From Rhodomicrobium sp. R_RK_3 (GTDB lineage Bacteria > Pseudomonadota > Alphaproteobacteria > Rhizobiales > Rhodomicrobiaceae), in NCBI RefSeq assembly GCF_002198715.1, contig NZ_MWLK01000038.1, forward strand, positions 1 to 64,000: a DNA stretch of 64,000 nt, read 5' to 3'. The notes beneath the pieces were generated by a model. That model saw only the letters and a program-made list of their open reading frames with translations, was not told the DNA's origin and searched no databases. Below are positions 40,070 to 48,378 of this stretch, in pieces (position 1 is the first letter of the stretch; every line of letters starts with the position of its first letter). Made by a program: the position numbers and the translations under genes.

Positions 40070-41437
40070 CTAGAGGTCGTTGACCTTGATATAGCGCTCC
40101 AGCCGCTTCCGCTCGCCTTCGGCGGCATGATAGTGGCCTTCCAGGACATGGTAGGCTTCCGCGAGGCGCTTGCCTTCGCCTTCCAGCTTTTGGTACGCTG
40201 CCACGAGCCGCCGGCGTTCCTTCTCCATCGCGGCCTGGACGGGATCGGGGTGGAAGATGCTCGTCCGCGCGGCCGGCATGGCGGCGGGAGGCTGGCGGGC
40301 GAGTTCGGCGACGATCAGCCGGGTGCGGGCCCAAAGCTGGCGATCGGTGTCGAAGACGGTGAGATATTTGCGCCAGTTGGCATAGGCCAGCCGGTAGAGC
40401 TCATCCGGGTCATCCAGCAGGCGCCGCAAGCTGGCGACGGTCCGGTCCAGGTCGAAATCCAGCAGGATGAAATCCTCGCCCGGCGTGAGGGACGGGTTGA
40501 GCTCGAGCGGATCGTTGATGCAGTTCAGGACGCCGCGGCAGCCGGCCTCGATGCAGGCGCCGGTCGGGAAGCCGTCGAAGGCGCCCGGCGCCAGAACATG
40601 GGGCCGGTTGACGGAAATGATGGCGTCCATCGACGCATAGAAGCTGGCGAAGAAATCGCTGGGCTGCCTGCCGTGGAAGACGAATTGCGCCTCCGCGCCG
40701 CCCAGCGCGATATCGCCGGCGCCGTAATTCCCAACGACATGAAACCGCAGCCGGGGATCGCCGGAGGCCAGGGCGGTGGCGATGCGGACGAATTCGTCAT
40801 AGCCCTTCGAGACGAGGTCGCCGGCATATTTATGCGCGACGAAGCAGAGATCGAGCGTGTCCTTCTGGCGGCCGAATTGCTGCTTGTCGCGGTGGAAGTC
40901 GAAATCGCCACGGCTCTCGAAGACGCCGCCGAAAACCAGCGCGATCCGGGCCGGATCGCAGCCGAAGCGTGAGATCAGATAGTCCTTCGTGACCTTTTGC
41001 GTGGCGATGATCTTGCGGCACAAGGGAGAGGCGACGATCGGAAGCAGCTTGGCGTCGGACTCCGCCTGGTCGAGCCCGAAGCCGCCGCCCGGATAGAGCT
41101 GAAAGATGAATGGCAGCTCGAGCGCCTCGAAAAACGGCAGCAGCGCCGACGCGTTGGCGAGGAAGGTGACATAGGCGAGGCGGCCATTGGCGGCGGAGCC
41201 ATCGCCGAACGGCACGATCCTGGCCTTGAGCGCCGGATCGAGTTTGAGCGCCTCGAGGGCTGCCGCGAAACGCTGATCGCGGTCGCGCGGATGCTGCTCG
41301 GTGGAGACGATCTTGGCGTCGAAGAACGACAGGTAATGGCCGTATTCCAGGTTGCGGAACGGCGAGTATCCCGTGGGAAGGCTGTCGTCGAATATGAGCA
41401 GGTCGGCGTGATGTCCCGCCGCATCGGTGTTCTGCAA
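40070..41437 (-). CDS. GT-B type glycosyltransferase-like protein with C-terminal coiled coil
   Basis: A 455-aa protein. The middle resembles a family 1 glycosyltransferase (LDLCFVAHKYAGDLVSKGYD, FHVVGNYGAGDIALG, GAFDGFPTGACIEAGCRGVL, where the Glu matches the usual EA-rich nucleotide-sugar region). Residues 395-455 are a charged coiled coil (EGEGKRLAEAYHVLEGHYH). The start is TTG 41437, since GGAGG lies 7 nt upstream; a GTG at 41515 would add an Arg-rich stretch of little merit. It is the last gene of the glycan island on this strand, 86 bp after a methyltransferase. Sugar donor and acceptor are unknown. Confidence 0.75.
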   Translation of the reverse strand: MQNTDAAGHHADLLIFDDSLPTGYSPFRNLEYGHYLSFFDAKIVSTEQHPRDRDQRFAAALEALKLDPALKARIVPFGDGSAANGRLAYVTFLANASALLPFFEALELPFIFQLYPGGGFGLDQAESDAKLLPIVASPLCRKIIATQKVTKDYLISRFGCDPARIALVFGGVFESRGDFDFHRDKQQFGRQKDTLDLCFVAHKYAGDLVSKGYDEFVRIATALASGDPRLRFHVVGNYGAGDIALGGAEAQFVFHGRQPSDFFASFYASMDAIISVNRPHVLAPGAFDGFPTGACIEAGCRGVLNCINDPLELNPSLTPGEDFILLDFDLDRTVASLRRLLDDPDELYRLAYANWRKYLTVFDTDRQLWARTRLIVAELARQPPAAMPAARTSIFHPDPVQAAMEKERRRLVAAYQKLEGEGKRLAEAYHVLEGHYHAAEGERKRLERYIKVNDL

Positions 41438-41523
41438 AGCTACGCCTCCGCACAATTTCCCGGAAGCGCGACCCGCGTCCCGGCGCCCGCGGCATCTCCA
41501 TGCCCGCTTGCTCACCCCGGCCT

Positions 41524-42297
41524 TTAGCCGGTGAGCGCGATATCCTTGGCGCGGAACGACGGGATCCAGCGCATGGATGGTTGCACGACATTATGATGGT
41601 AGGAGCCCAGCAGCTCGACCGGGATTTCCACCGTATTGGCCCCGGAGGCGAGCAGGCCGGCGCCGAGCCGGTCGATCAGCGGTGACGAGGGCCGGTTGGA
41701 AAAATAGAAATCCGACCATTCGGAAGCGGACAGCACGATCGGATAGATCTTGTTGCGCTTGGCGAATGTCAGCACGGCCGGAATGACGCCGATATTCTGC
41801 AGCGAGGCGGTTTGCGACTCGCAGAAATCATTGCAGATGAAGAGGCCGCCCGGACTGAGCTTGGGGAACCAGAGATTGAGGTCGCGCAGCACATATTCAT
41901 AGGTGTGGCTGCCATCGAGATAGATGACGTCGAGGGAGGCGTCGGCGAACCGGCTTGCGGCCTCGGCAATGTCGAGCCGCAGCACCTGCACCGATGGGTC
42001 GCCGCGAAAGCGCTCCATCACCTTGGCATAGGCCGCCTGCAAGGATTTGTCCGGGTTGCCGCCAAAATAATCCTTGAAAATGGAGCGGATATGCCTGGAT
42101 TGCGGCGCCGTTTCCAGGACGAAATCATATTTCGCGTAATCCCAATGGTCGATCAGCGTCAGCCGGCCGGGATTGAGGACGCGGCGGCAATGGTCGGAAA
42201 ACGCGCCCTCGAAGACGCCGAGCTCGACCATGGTCGAGACCGCGCCGGGGCCGATGAATTCGATCAGCGCATGCCGATCCGCAAATGCAATAATCAT
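41524..42297 (-). CDS. class I SAM-dependent methyltransferase (family 24 / CmcI-like)
   Basis: A 257-aa methyltransferase. The SAM motif is VELGVFEGAFSDHCRRVL, with LIDHWDYAKY after it, and the metal-binding-like segment LDVIYLDGSHTYEYVLRDL followed by SPGGLFICNDF. This set is typical of family 24 enzymes found in polysaccharide and surface-glycan clusters, where they methylate sugars. ATG 42297 (MIIAFADRHALIEF) is preferred to a longer Cys/Arg-rich frame. It sits directly upstream of the glycosyltransferase. The gap to the divergent methyltransferase (42298-42577) holds no gene. Confidence 0.87.
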   Translation of the reverse strand: MIIAFADRHALIEFIGPGAVSTMVELGVFEGAFSDHCRRVLNPGRLTLIDHWDYAKYDFVLETAPQSRHIRSIFKDYFGGNPDKSLQAAYAKVMERFRGDPSVQVLRLDIAEAASRFADASLDVIYLDGSHTYEYVLRDLNLWFPKLSPGGLFICNDFCESQTASLQNIGVIPAVLTFAKRNKIYPIVLSASEWSDFYFSNRPSSPLIDRLGAGLLASGANTVEIPVELLGSYHHNVVQPSMRWIPSFRAKDIALTG

Positions 42298-42577
42298 GCG
42301 GCACAATCTATGCGTGCGCTTCGCGCATGCCAAGCGCACATCCAGGCGAGGCCAAACTTATCCACGGGCGCAACGGTTTTGCGCGCCGGGGGCGCGGGGC
42401 GTGCGTGAAGGCTTGTCAATTCGTGGCGCCCGCGCATTGCAACCACAGGTTTTGCTTGGTAATCATGCCGCCTGCGAATTTAGAGCCTTGGGCGGAGCAG
42501 GCGGCGACCCCTGCCGCGGCCGTTCGGGCGATTTGCACTTGGCCTGCACGATTTCCCTTGAGCGCGAGGACACAGTT

Positions 42578-43363
42578 TTGAGCTTTACCGCCCACAACAT
42601 CAGGCTTCCCGACGGACGCGAGACCTTCCCGGAAATCGGATATCTGGTCGCGGACAGCACCTGGATGAAGGCGGCGGCGCGGGTGCTGAGGGTCGTCTAT
42701 GGCGAGGCGCTGCCGGAGAAATCGATCGCGGATCTGGGCTGTCTGGAGGGCGGCTACACCGCCGAGTTCTCGCGCATGGGGATGCGGGCCGTGGGCATCG
42801 AAGTCCGGCAGGCGAATTTCGAAAATTGCCAGCGCGTGCGCCAGGAGCTCGGGCTGCCGAATCTGGATTTCAAAAAGGACGACGTCTGGAATCTGGCCGA
42901 ATATGGCCAGTTCGACGCGATGTTCTGCTGCGGGCTGCTCTATCATCTGGACCAGCCGGCAAAGTTCATTCGTCTGATGGCGGACCATGCGCGCGGGGTC
43001 GTCATCATCAACACCCATTATGCGGTCGAGAAGGAGAGCGCGGTGTTCAAGCTGTCGCCGCTCACCGAGAATGAGGGACTGCCGGGCAAATGGTATGCCG
43101 AGCACAATGCCGAGTCCGAAAGCGAGATCGAGGCATTCAAATGGACGAGCTGGATGAACAAACTGTCCTTCTGGCTGACCAAGCCGGCGATCCTGCAAAC
43201 ACTGCAGGATTGCGGCTTCGATCTGGTCTTCGAGCAGTCGGACTGGCTGCATGACGGCATCCGGCCCTCGATGGAGGGCGGCTATTACAGCACCCATCAT
43301 CGCGGCATGTTCGTCGGCATCCGGTCGGCGGAGATTCAGCGCGCGGCCGCCGGCCGCCGGTAA
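42578..43363 (+). CDS. class I SAM-dependent methyltransferase
   Basis: A 261-aa methyltransferase. The SAM-binding region is IADLGCLEGGYTAEFSRMG, then VGIEVRQANFENC and FDAMFCCGLLYHLDQPAKFI. It is the only plus-strand gene in the glycan island and probably modifies a glycan or lipid. The start is TTG 42578 with GAGG upstream; the frame is open further upstream but no site there has a ribosome-binding sequence. Its 3-prime end overlaps the convergent acyltransferase gene by 28 bp. Confidence 0.82.
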   Translation: MSFTAHNIRLPDGRETFPEIGYLVADSTWMKAAARVLRVVYGEALPEKSIADLGCLEGGYTAEFSRMGMRAVGIEVRQANFENCQRVRQELGLPNLDFKKDDVWNLAEYGQFDAMFCCGLLYHLDQPAKFIRLMADHARGVVIINTHYAVEKESAVFKLSPLTENEGLPGKWYAEHNAESESEIEAFKWTSWMNKLSFWLTKPAILQTLQDCGFDLVFEQSDWLHDGIRPSMEGGYYSTHHRGMFVGIRSAEIQRAAAGRR

Positions 43364-44511
43364 AGCGCGGCCAGCGCCCGCCGAGCGGCCGGCACCGCGG
43401 CATTCAGCATTCCGACCCACCAGCCGTCGAACCGCATCAGCGGGTAGGCGACAAGGCACACGACCAGCGCGGTCGGCGCATAGAGGACGAGGGCCAGCCA
43501 GAGCGGCGGCACTTTTGCGCCCGCCAGAATGCACATCCATGACGTGAACGAGCACAGCACGAAGACGTGCAGGAGATAGAAGGGGAAGGACATTCCACCG
43601 AGAAAAGCGCCGAGCCTTCCGGAGAGCAGCGCGCGAAGCCCCGGATGGTAGAGCGCGACGCTCATGAAGCACATGGCGGCGACATTTTGGATGATGACCC
43701 AGGCCCAAAGCTGCGTGCCGGCCGGCAGCGTAGCGGCCCAGCCCCAGAGGCCGGCAGGGTCGAGCAGGTTGTAGGAAAATAGCACGAGGCCGAGTGAAAC
43801 GAGCCCGATGGCAAGCCAATTGGCCATGCTGGCATCGCGGCCATATCTTTCATGCAGCAAACAGAAGATCATGCCGAGAGGAAAGCAGCTCAGATAGGGG
43901 TGATGGGCAGCGGCGGCGGCGGCAACGACCGCGAGCAGCAGCAGCGGCAGCCGCAGGCAGATCACGAGGGCCATCGCAAAGGTGACGAAGCTGCCGATCA
44001 GTTCCCAGTGCATCGTCCAAAGCACTTCGTTGAATTTGGGCGCGCTGCCGAGAAACGCCCAGAAGGAGGCTTCCTGCAGCACCCCGCCGATGTTTTCCGC
44101 GTGCCGGCCATAGCCCCTTAGCAGGAACGGCAGGTAGGGCTCGCTGCCCGCAATCACCTGTGCGGGTCTTGGAAAAGCCCCGCTTACGGCCCCGAAAATA
44201 TAGGCGAAGCCGGCTAGGAGCACAGGCCCGGCGAGGCGCGGCCAGCGCTTGATGGCGGCGTCGGCGATGTCCAAAACGCGGCCGCTTCTGAGCGGGCGGC
44301 GGCTCAGCACGAAGCCGGAGAGCACGAAAAACACGATGACGGCAGCGGAGCCATTGAAGAGGGTATAAAACGGCGTGCCGTTGGCGCTTCGCTCCAAGCC
44401 CGGCGCGAAATTGCGGAAGAAATGGCCGGTGAAGACGATGAATGCCGCCGCGCCGCGGATCGCGTCGAGCCCGGTTACTTTGTCCGAGGGGGATGTCCGC
44501 GGCCGGTCCAC
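43336..44511 (-). CDS. acyltransferase family 3 membrane protein
   Basis: A 391-aa integral membrane O-acyltransferase. The family motif GLDAIRGAAAFIVFTGHFFR contains the catalytic-type His, with FFVLSGFVLSRR following. About ten hydrophobic helices are visible. Such enzymes transfer acetyl or succinyl groups to exopolysaccharide or lipopolysaccharide sugars, which fits the surrounding glycan genes. It starts 12 bp after the glycosyltransferase stop, so it is the next gene of the same operon. Confidence 0.9.
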   Translation of the reverse strand: MDRPRTSPSDKVTGLDAIRGAAAFIVFTGHFFRNFAPGLERSANGTPFYTLFNGSAAVIVFFVLSGFVLSRRPLRSGRVLDIADAAIKRWPRLAGPVLLAGFAYIFGAVSGAFPRPAQVIAGSEPYLPFLLRGYGRHAENIGGVLQEASFWAFLGSAPKFNEVLWTMHWELIGSFVTFAMALVICLRLPLLLLAVVAAAAAAHHPYLSCFPLGMIFCLLHERYGRDASMANWLAIGLVSLGLVLFSYNLLDPAGLWGWAATLPAGTQLWAWVIIQNVAAMCFMSVALYHPGLRALLSGRLGAFLGGMSFPFYLLHVFVLCSFTSWMCILAGAKVPPLWLALVLYAPTALVVCLVAYPLMRFDGWWVGMLNAAVPAARRALAALYRRPAAAR

Positions 44512-44523
44512 GAAGGCGCCTGC

Positions 44524-45723
44524 TCAGCCGCTGGGATCGGGTTTGGCTTCGCCGGGGCGCATCATCGCATAAAGGCCTCGCAACTGGCGGCCGAGTCTCA
44601 GAATTTCCCGCTTGACCTTGTGTTGGAATTGCAGCGGCGCCCGCCTGCTCTGGACCAGCGGCGCCTGCGGGCCCAGTCTCGCGATGGCGCCGATGCGCGC
44701 CAGCACGGAGCATTCGCCGGCCGTGAAATCGCCCTCGGTCCGGCCCCGCAGCCAGGGGCTCTCGATGCCGCGAAGCAGATGGAAATCGACCATGGTGAAG
44801 CCGTAGCTGGCCCAGGCCGCCCTGCCGGCGTCGGTGTCCAGCAGCCGCATGCACATGTCGTTGGCGACCCAGGAGGCAATCGGCGAGATCGCGCCGGTCA
44901 TCGACCACAGGTAAAGCGCTTTCTCGACGGCGAGATCGTAGCGCGGGTCGCTCGGCGGCAGCCGCGAGCCGAAGGCCAGGAAGAAGTCGCTGGCGGACAT
45001 CGACTGCATGAATTCGGAGAAGATGTCGAAGAACTCGTTGCGGTCGCGCGTCGAGGCGGCGGGGGAGGGCGCGCTGGTATTGTCGTGGATGCGAAAGCGG
45101 ACGAGCTTTTCATCGAGCACATGGATCTCGGCGCGCCTCACGATGGCGAGCCACATCTTGTAATCGGGCAGTTGCCGCAATCGATTGTCGTAGAGGCCGG
45201 CGCTGTCATAGAGGCTCTTGCGGATCAGCACGGAGGGGTGGCAGAAGCAATTGCCGCCTTCCAGCAGCCGTCGCATCCAGGCATGGCGCGACCGGTTCTC
45301 CACCCGGAAAACATCGCCGTGGCCGCCGCCCTTGTCGCCCAGTTCCTCGCTATATTTGCCGATCCAGGAAACGTTGGTGAAGACCGCGCCGATATTGGGA
45401 TCGGATATGAGCCAGGGGAGCTGCCGCTCCAGCTTGGCGGGCTCCCACAGATCGTCGGAATTGCAGATCGCGATCAGGGGACAGCGCGCGGCCCGGATGC
45501 CGATATTGAGGCTCTCGCTGCCGCCGGCATTGCGGTCGAGCGCGATGATCTTGATGCGCGGATCGTCCAGCCCGCGCAGCCGCGTCAGGCTGTCGTCGGA
45601 GGAGGCGTCCTCGACGACGATGATCTCGGCGACGGGATGGGTCTGGTTGAGAACGCTGGCGACCGCGTCCAGGACGTAGGGCGCGTGATTATAGGACGGC
45701 ACGATCACCGAAATCTCAGGCAT
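44524..45723 (-). CDS. family 2 glycosyltransferase
   Basis: A 399-aa GT-A enzyme. The first 230 residues form the catalytic domain: ISVIVPSYNHAPYVLDAVAS, VVEDASSDDSLTRL and the metal-binding CNSDDLWEPAKLERQ. The last 170 residues are an unassigned helical region. ATG 45723 (MPEISVIVPSYNH) has a strong GGGAGG site and overlaps the preceding glycosyltransferase by 8 bp; the longer frame runs antisense-like through that gene. It probably adds one sugar to a surface polysaccharide. Confidence 0.92.
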   Translation of the reverse strand: MPEISVIVPSYNHAPYVLDAVASVLNQTHPVAEIIVVEDASSDDSLTRLRGLDDPRIKIIALDRNAGGSESLNIGIRAARCPLIAICNSDDLWEPAKLERQLPWLISDPNIGAVFTNVSWIGKYSEELGDKGGGHGDVFRVENRSRHAWMRRLLEGGNCFCHPSVLIRKSLYDSAGLYDNRLRQLPDYKMWLAIVRRAEIHVLDEKLVRFRIHDNTSAPSPAASTRDRNEFFDIFSEFMQSMSASDFFLAFGSRLPPSDPRYDLAVEKALYLWSMTGAISPIASWVANDMCMRLLDTDAGRAAWASYGFTMVDFHLLRGIESPWLRGRTEGDFTAGECSVLARIGAIARLGPQAPLVQSRRAPLQFQHKVKREILRLGRQLRGLYAMMRPGEAKPDPSG

Positions 45724-46489
45724 TTGCGACCTCCCGGCGGAGCGCATCAGCACGGCGGCCGATATTTTGAGAATAGCGCGCGGGCAGATGCGTCTGCATC
45801 GCCAGCAATGTCTCCAGCGTCTTCGAAATCTTGCGGCCCCGGTCGAGCGAGGACCAAGCGCCATTGGGCGAGATGTGATAGGTCGAGAGCACGGCGGGGA
45901 AAAAATCCATGCCGAGCCCCCTGGCGGCCATGATGGTGTTGACCATCCAATCGTAGCCAAAGCTTTCCTGCGTGTCGGCGAGGATGTCCCGGAACACGGA
46001 GGTCTTGTAGAAGCAATTGGTGAAGGAGGCGGGGTAGTTTTCCTCGATCAGATCGAAGGCGGAGAGCCTGGAATAGCGCTCCGGATGGAGCTGCGCGGCG
46101 CCGAGCCGGTAGCGGCCGCCGTCCCGGATCAGGAACCGGTTGAAGCAGGACGGGGCTTCCGAGCGGGCGAGAAAAGCGGCGAGGATTTGCAGCCGCGTGT
46201 TCGAGGTCCAGACGTCGTCGGCCTCGAGCGGGGCGACGAAGGCGCTGTCGCAGAGGTCGAGCAGCTTCCGGTAATTGCCCATCACGCCGAGATTGGCGGG
46301 GTTGACGAGCAGTTCGATATTGTCGTGGCGGGCCGCCCAGGCGGCGGCCTTTTCGGCGGAGCGGTCGGTCGAGGCGTCGTCGCAGATCAGCACGCGGATG
46401 TCGCGGAAGATCGATTGCCGGACGACGGAGTCGACGGCCGCGTCCAGGGTCTGCTCATTGTTGTAGACGGGGATAATGACGGTGATCAT
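45716..46489 (-). CDS. family 2 glycosyltransferase
   Basis: A 257-aa GT-A enzyme with ITVIIPVYNNEQTLDAAVDS at the start, VLICDDASTDRSAEKAAAW and the metal-binding PLEADDVWTSNTRLQ. Its ATG overlaps the stop of the aminotransferase gene (ATGA), so synthesis of the amino sugar and its transfer are genetically coupled. The short length means the catalytic domain is almost the whole protein. Donor sugar unknown. Confidence 0.92.
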   Translation of the reverse strand: MITVIIPVYNNEQTLDAAVDSVVRQSIFRDIRVLICDDASTDRSAEKAAAWAARHDNIELLVNPANLGVMGNYRKLLDLCDSAFVAPLEADDVWTSNTRLQILAAFLARSEAPSCFNRFLIRDGGRYRLGAAQLHPERYSRLSAFDLIEENYPASFTNCFYKTSVFRDILADTQESFGYDWMVNTIMAARGLGMDFFPAVLSTYHISPNGAWSSLDRGRKISKTLETLLAMQTHLPARYSQNIGRRADALRREVANA

Positions 46490-47592
46490 CTGACATTGGT
46501 GCCCAGAACGGCCCTCAGCACGGCGGCGATATTCTCGACGTCGGCGCCGCTCACGCCGCTGTGGAACGGGAGCGCGAGCACGTCGCGGCTGGCCTGGCGC
46601 GCAACCGGGATCGCGGCGTCCTGCGGATGGCTGTAGCCGAAGGAGACGTCGCTGGTGAGAGGGTAGAAATATTTCCTGGCGAGGATGCCGCGCAGCTTGA
46701 GCTGGGCCTGGGCATGGTCGCGCAAATGCACGCGGTCGGCGTCGAAACGGATGATGTAGTAGATATCGGTCGCGCTGTCCTCCGGGCCGGGGAAGAGGGA
46801 GATGCCGGCAAGATCGGCAAAGACGCTGTTATAAAGCAGGCGCAATTGCGAGCGGGCGCGCCCCTCCTCGCCGATCTTGTCGAGGACCGCGAGCCCCATG
46901 GCGGCGGACAGCTCGGACATCTTGGCGTTGGTGCCGCATTGGGTGATCGAATCCTCCGATTCGATGCCGAAATTGCGGAGGCCGCGCAGCTTCTCGGCGA
47001 GCGCCGAACTCGACGTCTCGATGGCGCCGCCCTCGCCCGTGTGGAACATCTTGGTGGCGTGGAAACTATAGGCGACGGCATTGCCGAACTGTCCGATGGG
47101 CGTGCCCCGGAAGGCGGCGTTGAAGGAATGCGCGGCGTCGTAGACGACGGCGAGGGCATGTTTGTCGGCGATCTTCTGGATGGCGTCGACATCGCAGATG
47201 CGGCCATAGACATGCACGCCCATGATCGCCTCGGTGCGCGGGGTGATCGCGGCTTCGATCCGGGCGGGATCGATGGTCAGATTATGCGGATCGATATCGA
47301 CGAAGACCGGCTGCGCGCCGGCCCAGACGATGGCGTGCGTGGTGGCGCAGAAGGTGAAGGGCGTGGTGATGACTTCGCCCTTCACGCCGAGCCCCTGCAG
47401 GGCCAGTTGCAGCGCGATGGTGCCGTTGCTGACCAGGATCAGATTGCGCGCCGCGACCAGCTCCCGCAGACGCAGTTCCAGCAGGGAGAGCAGCGGCCCG
47501 TTATTGGTGAAGCGGCGTTCCGCGAAGGCGATGCGCAAATAGCTGGTGAAGCGCTCGAAATCGGGGACGATGGGCTGGGAAACGGTCAGCAT
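46486..47592 (-). CDS. DegT/DnrJ/EryC1/StrS sugar aminotransferase (PglE-like)
   Basis: A 368-aa PLP enzyme that aminates a nucleotide-linked keto sugar. The PLP lysine is Lys181 (YSFHATKMFHTGEGGA) and Asp152 (YDAAHSF) contacts the pyridine nitrogen. VSNGTIALQLALQGLG forms the phosphate site. It overlaps the N-acyltransferase gene by 7 bp upstream and the glycosyltransferase by 4 bp downstream. The pair with a NeuD/PglD-type acyltransferase suggests a 4-amino-4,6-dideoxy sugar that is then N-acylated. The dehydratase that makes the keto sugar is not in the window. Confidence 0.92.
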   Translation of the reverse strand: MLTVSQPIVPDFERFTSYLRIAFAERRFTNNGPLLSLLELRLRELVAARNLILVSNGTIALQLALQGLGVKGEVITTPFTFCATTHAIVWAGAQPVFVDIDPHNLTIDPARIEAAITPRTEAIMGVHVYGRICDVDAIQKIADKHALAVVYDAAHSFNAAFRGTPIGQFGNAVAYSFHATKMFHTGEGGAIETSSSALAEKLRGLRNFGIESEDSITQCGTNAKMSELSAAMGLAVLDKIGEEGRARSQLRLLYNSVFADLAGISLFPGPEDSATDIYYIIRFDADRVHLRDHAQAQLKLRGILARKYFYPLTSDVSFGYSHPQDAAIPVARQASRDVLALPFHSGVSGADVENIAAVLRAVLGTNVR

Positions 47593-48230
47593 TTGGCTTG
47601 CCCCATCGGCCGGGCCGGCACGCCGACCACCGTGCTTCCCGCCGCGACATCCCGGATGACGACCGCGCCCGCCCCGACGACGGACTTCCTGCCGACGGTG
47701 ATCGGCCGCTCGGCGGTGCCGTTCATGATGGTGGCGCCGGTGCCGAGAAAGACTTCATCCTCGACGCGGACGCGCCCGGCCAGGGTGCAGCCCGGCGAGA
47801 TGCTGACGAAATCGCCGATCCGGCTTTCATGCGAGATGGTCGAGCCGAGATTGACGATGGTGCCCCGGCCGAGCGTCACCTCCGCCGATATGCAGCAGCC
47901 GGCGAGCACCTGGACGCCGGGCGCCGGCGCGAAATCATAGGCAACGAACGCGCGCGAACTGACGAAGGCGCTTTCCTCGCCGATCCGGCTCTCGATGGCG
48001 CGGGTGATGCGGAGCCGCTGCGACGGGTCGCCCACCGCGATCAGCCAATTGGCCTTCGGATGGCGGCGGCAGGCGGTCTCGAAATCGAGCACGTCGAAAC
48101 CGGCCTGCTGGCGCCCGGACTCGAAATCGTCGACAAGGCAGAGCACGCCGTCCCGGCCGAAATCAAAGATGAGCTGGGCCAGGAGGTCCTTCGCATGGCC
48201 GCCCGCGCCGTAAATACAAAATCGATTCAC
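47586..48230 (-). CDS. NeuD/PglD-family sugar N- or O-acyltransferase
   Basis: A 214-aa left-handed beta-helix acyltransferase. The N-terminal nucleotide-sugar domain begins FCIYGAGGHAKDLLAQ. The hexapeptide repeats include the catalytic pair His134-Glu135 (LGSTISHESRIGD), which matches the His-Asp/Glu catalytic site of PglD-type enzymes, and the end is GVPARPMGQ. It should acylate the amino sugar made by the coupled aminotransferase. The start is GTG 48230, which lacks a strong Shine-Dalgarno. A small palindrome lies 54 bp upstream. Confidence 0.9.
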   Translation of the reverse strand: MNRFCIYGAGGHAKDLLAQLIFDFGRDGVLCLVDDFESGRQQAGFDVLDFETACRRHPKANWLIAVGDPSQRLRITRAIESRIGEESAFVSSRAFVAYDFAPAPGVQVLAGCCISAEVTLGRGTIVNLGSTISHESRIGDFVSISPGCTLAGRVRVEDEVFLGTGATIMNGTAERPITVGRKSVVGAGAVVIRDVAAGSTVVGVPARPMGQAKC

Positions 48231-48283
48231 TTCGGTTAATTCGCCTTGCCGAGTTTTAAGCAGATTTTGCCCATGAAACTTGC

Positions 48284-48300
48284 CGCAACCTTAAGTTGCG
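48284..48300. promoter_or_regulatory. palindrome upstream of the glycan operon
   Basis: CGCAAC-CTTAA-GTTGCG, a perfect 6-bp inverted repeat 54 bp before the acyltransferase start, in the 148-bp gap after the type I adaptor gene. It could be an operator or a leader hairpin. Confidence 0.4.
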
Positions 48301-48378
48301 AAATGCGGGGCCGCAATCCCTTTTGCGTAGCACGGCGCCGCATGGCGATGCGACTCAGTGGAAATCCCTACGCGGGTC

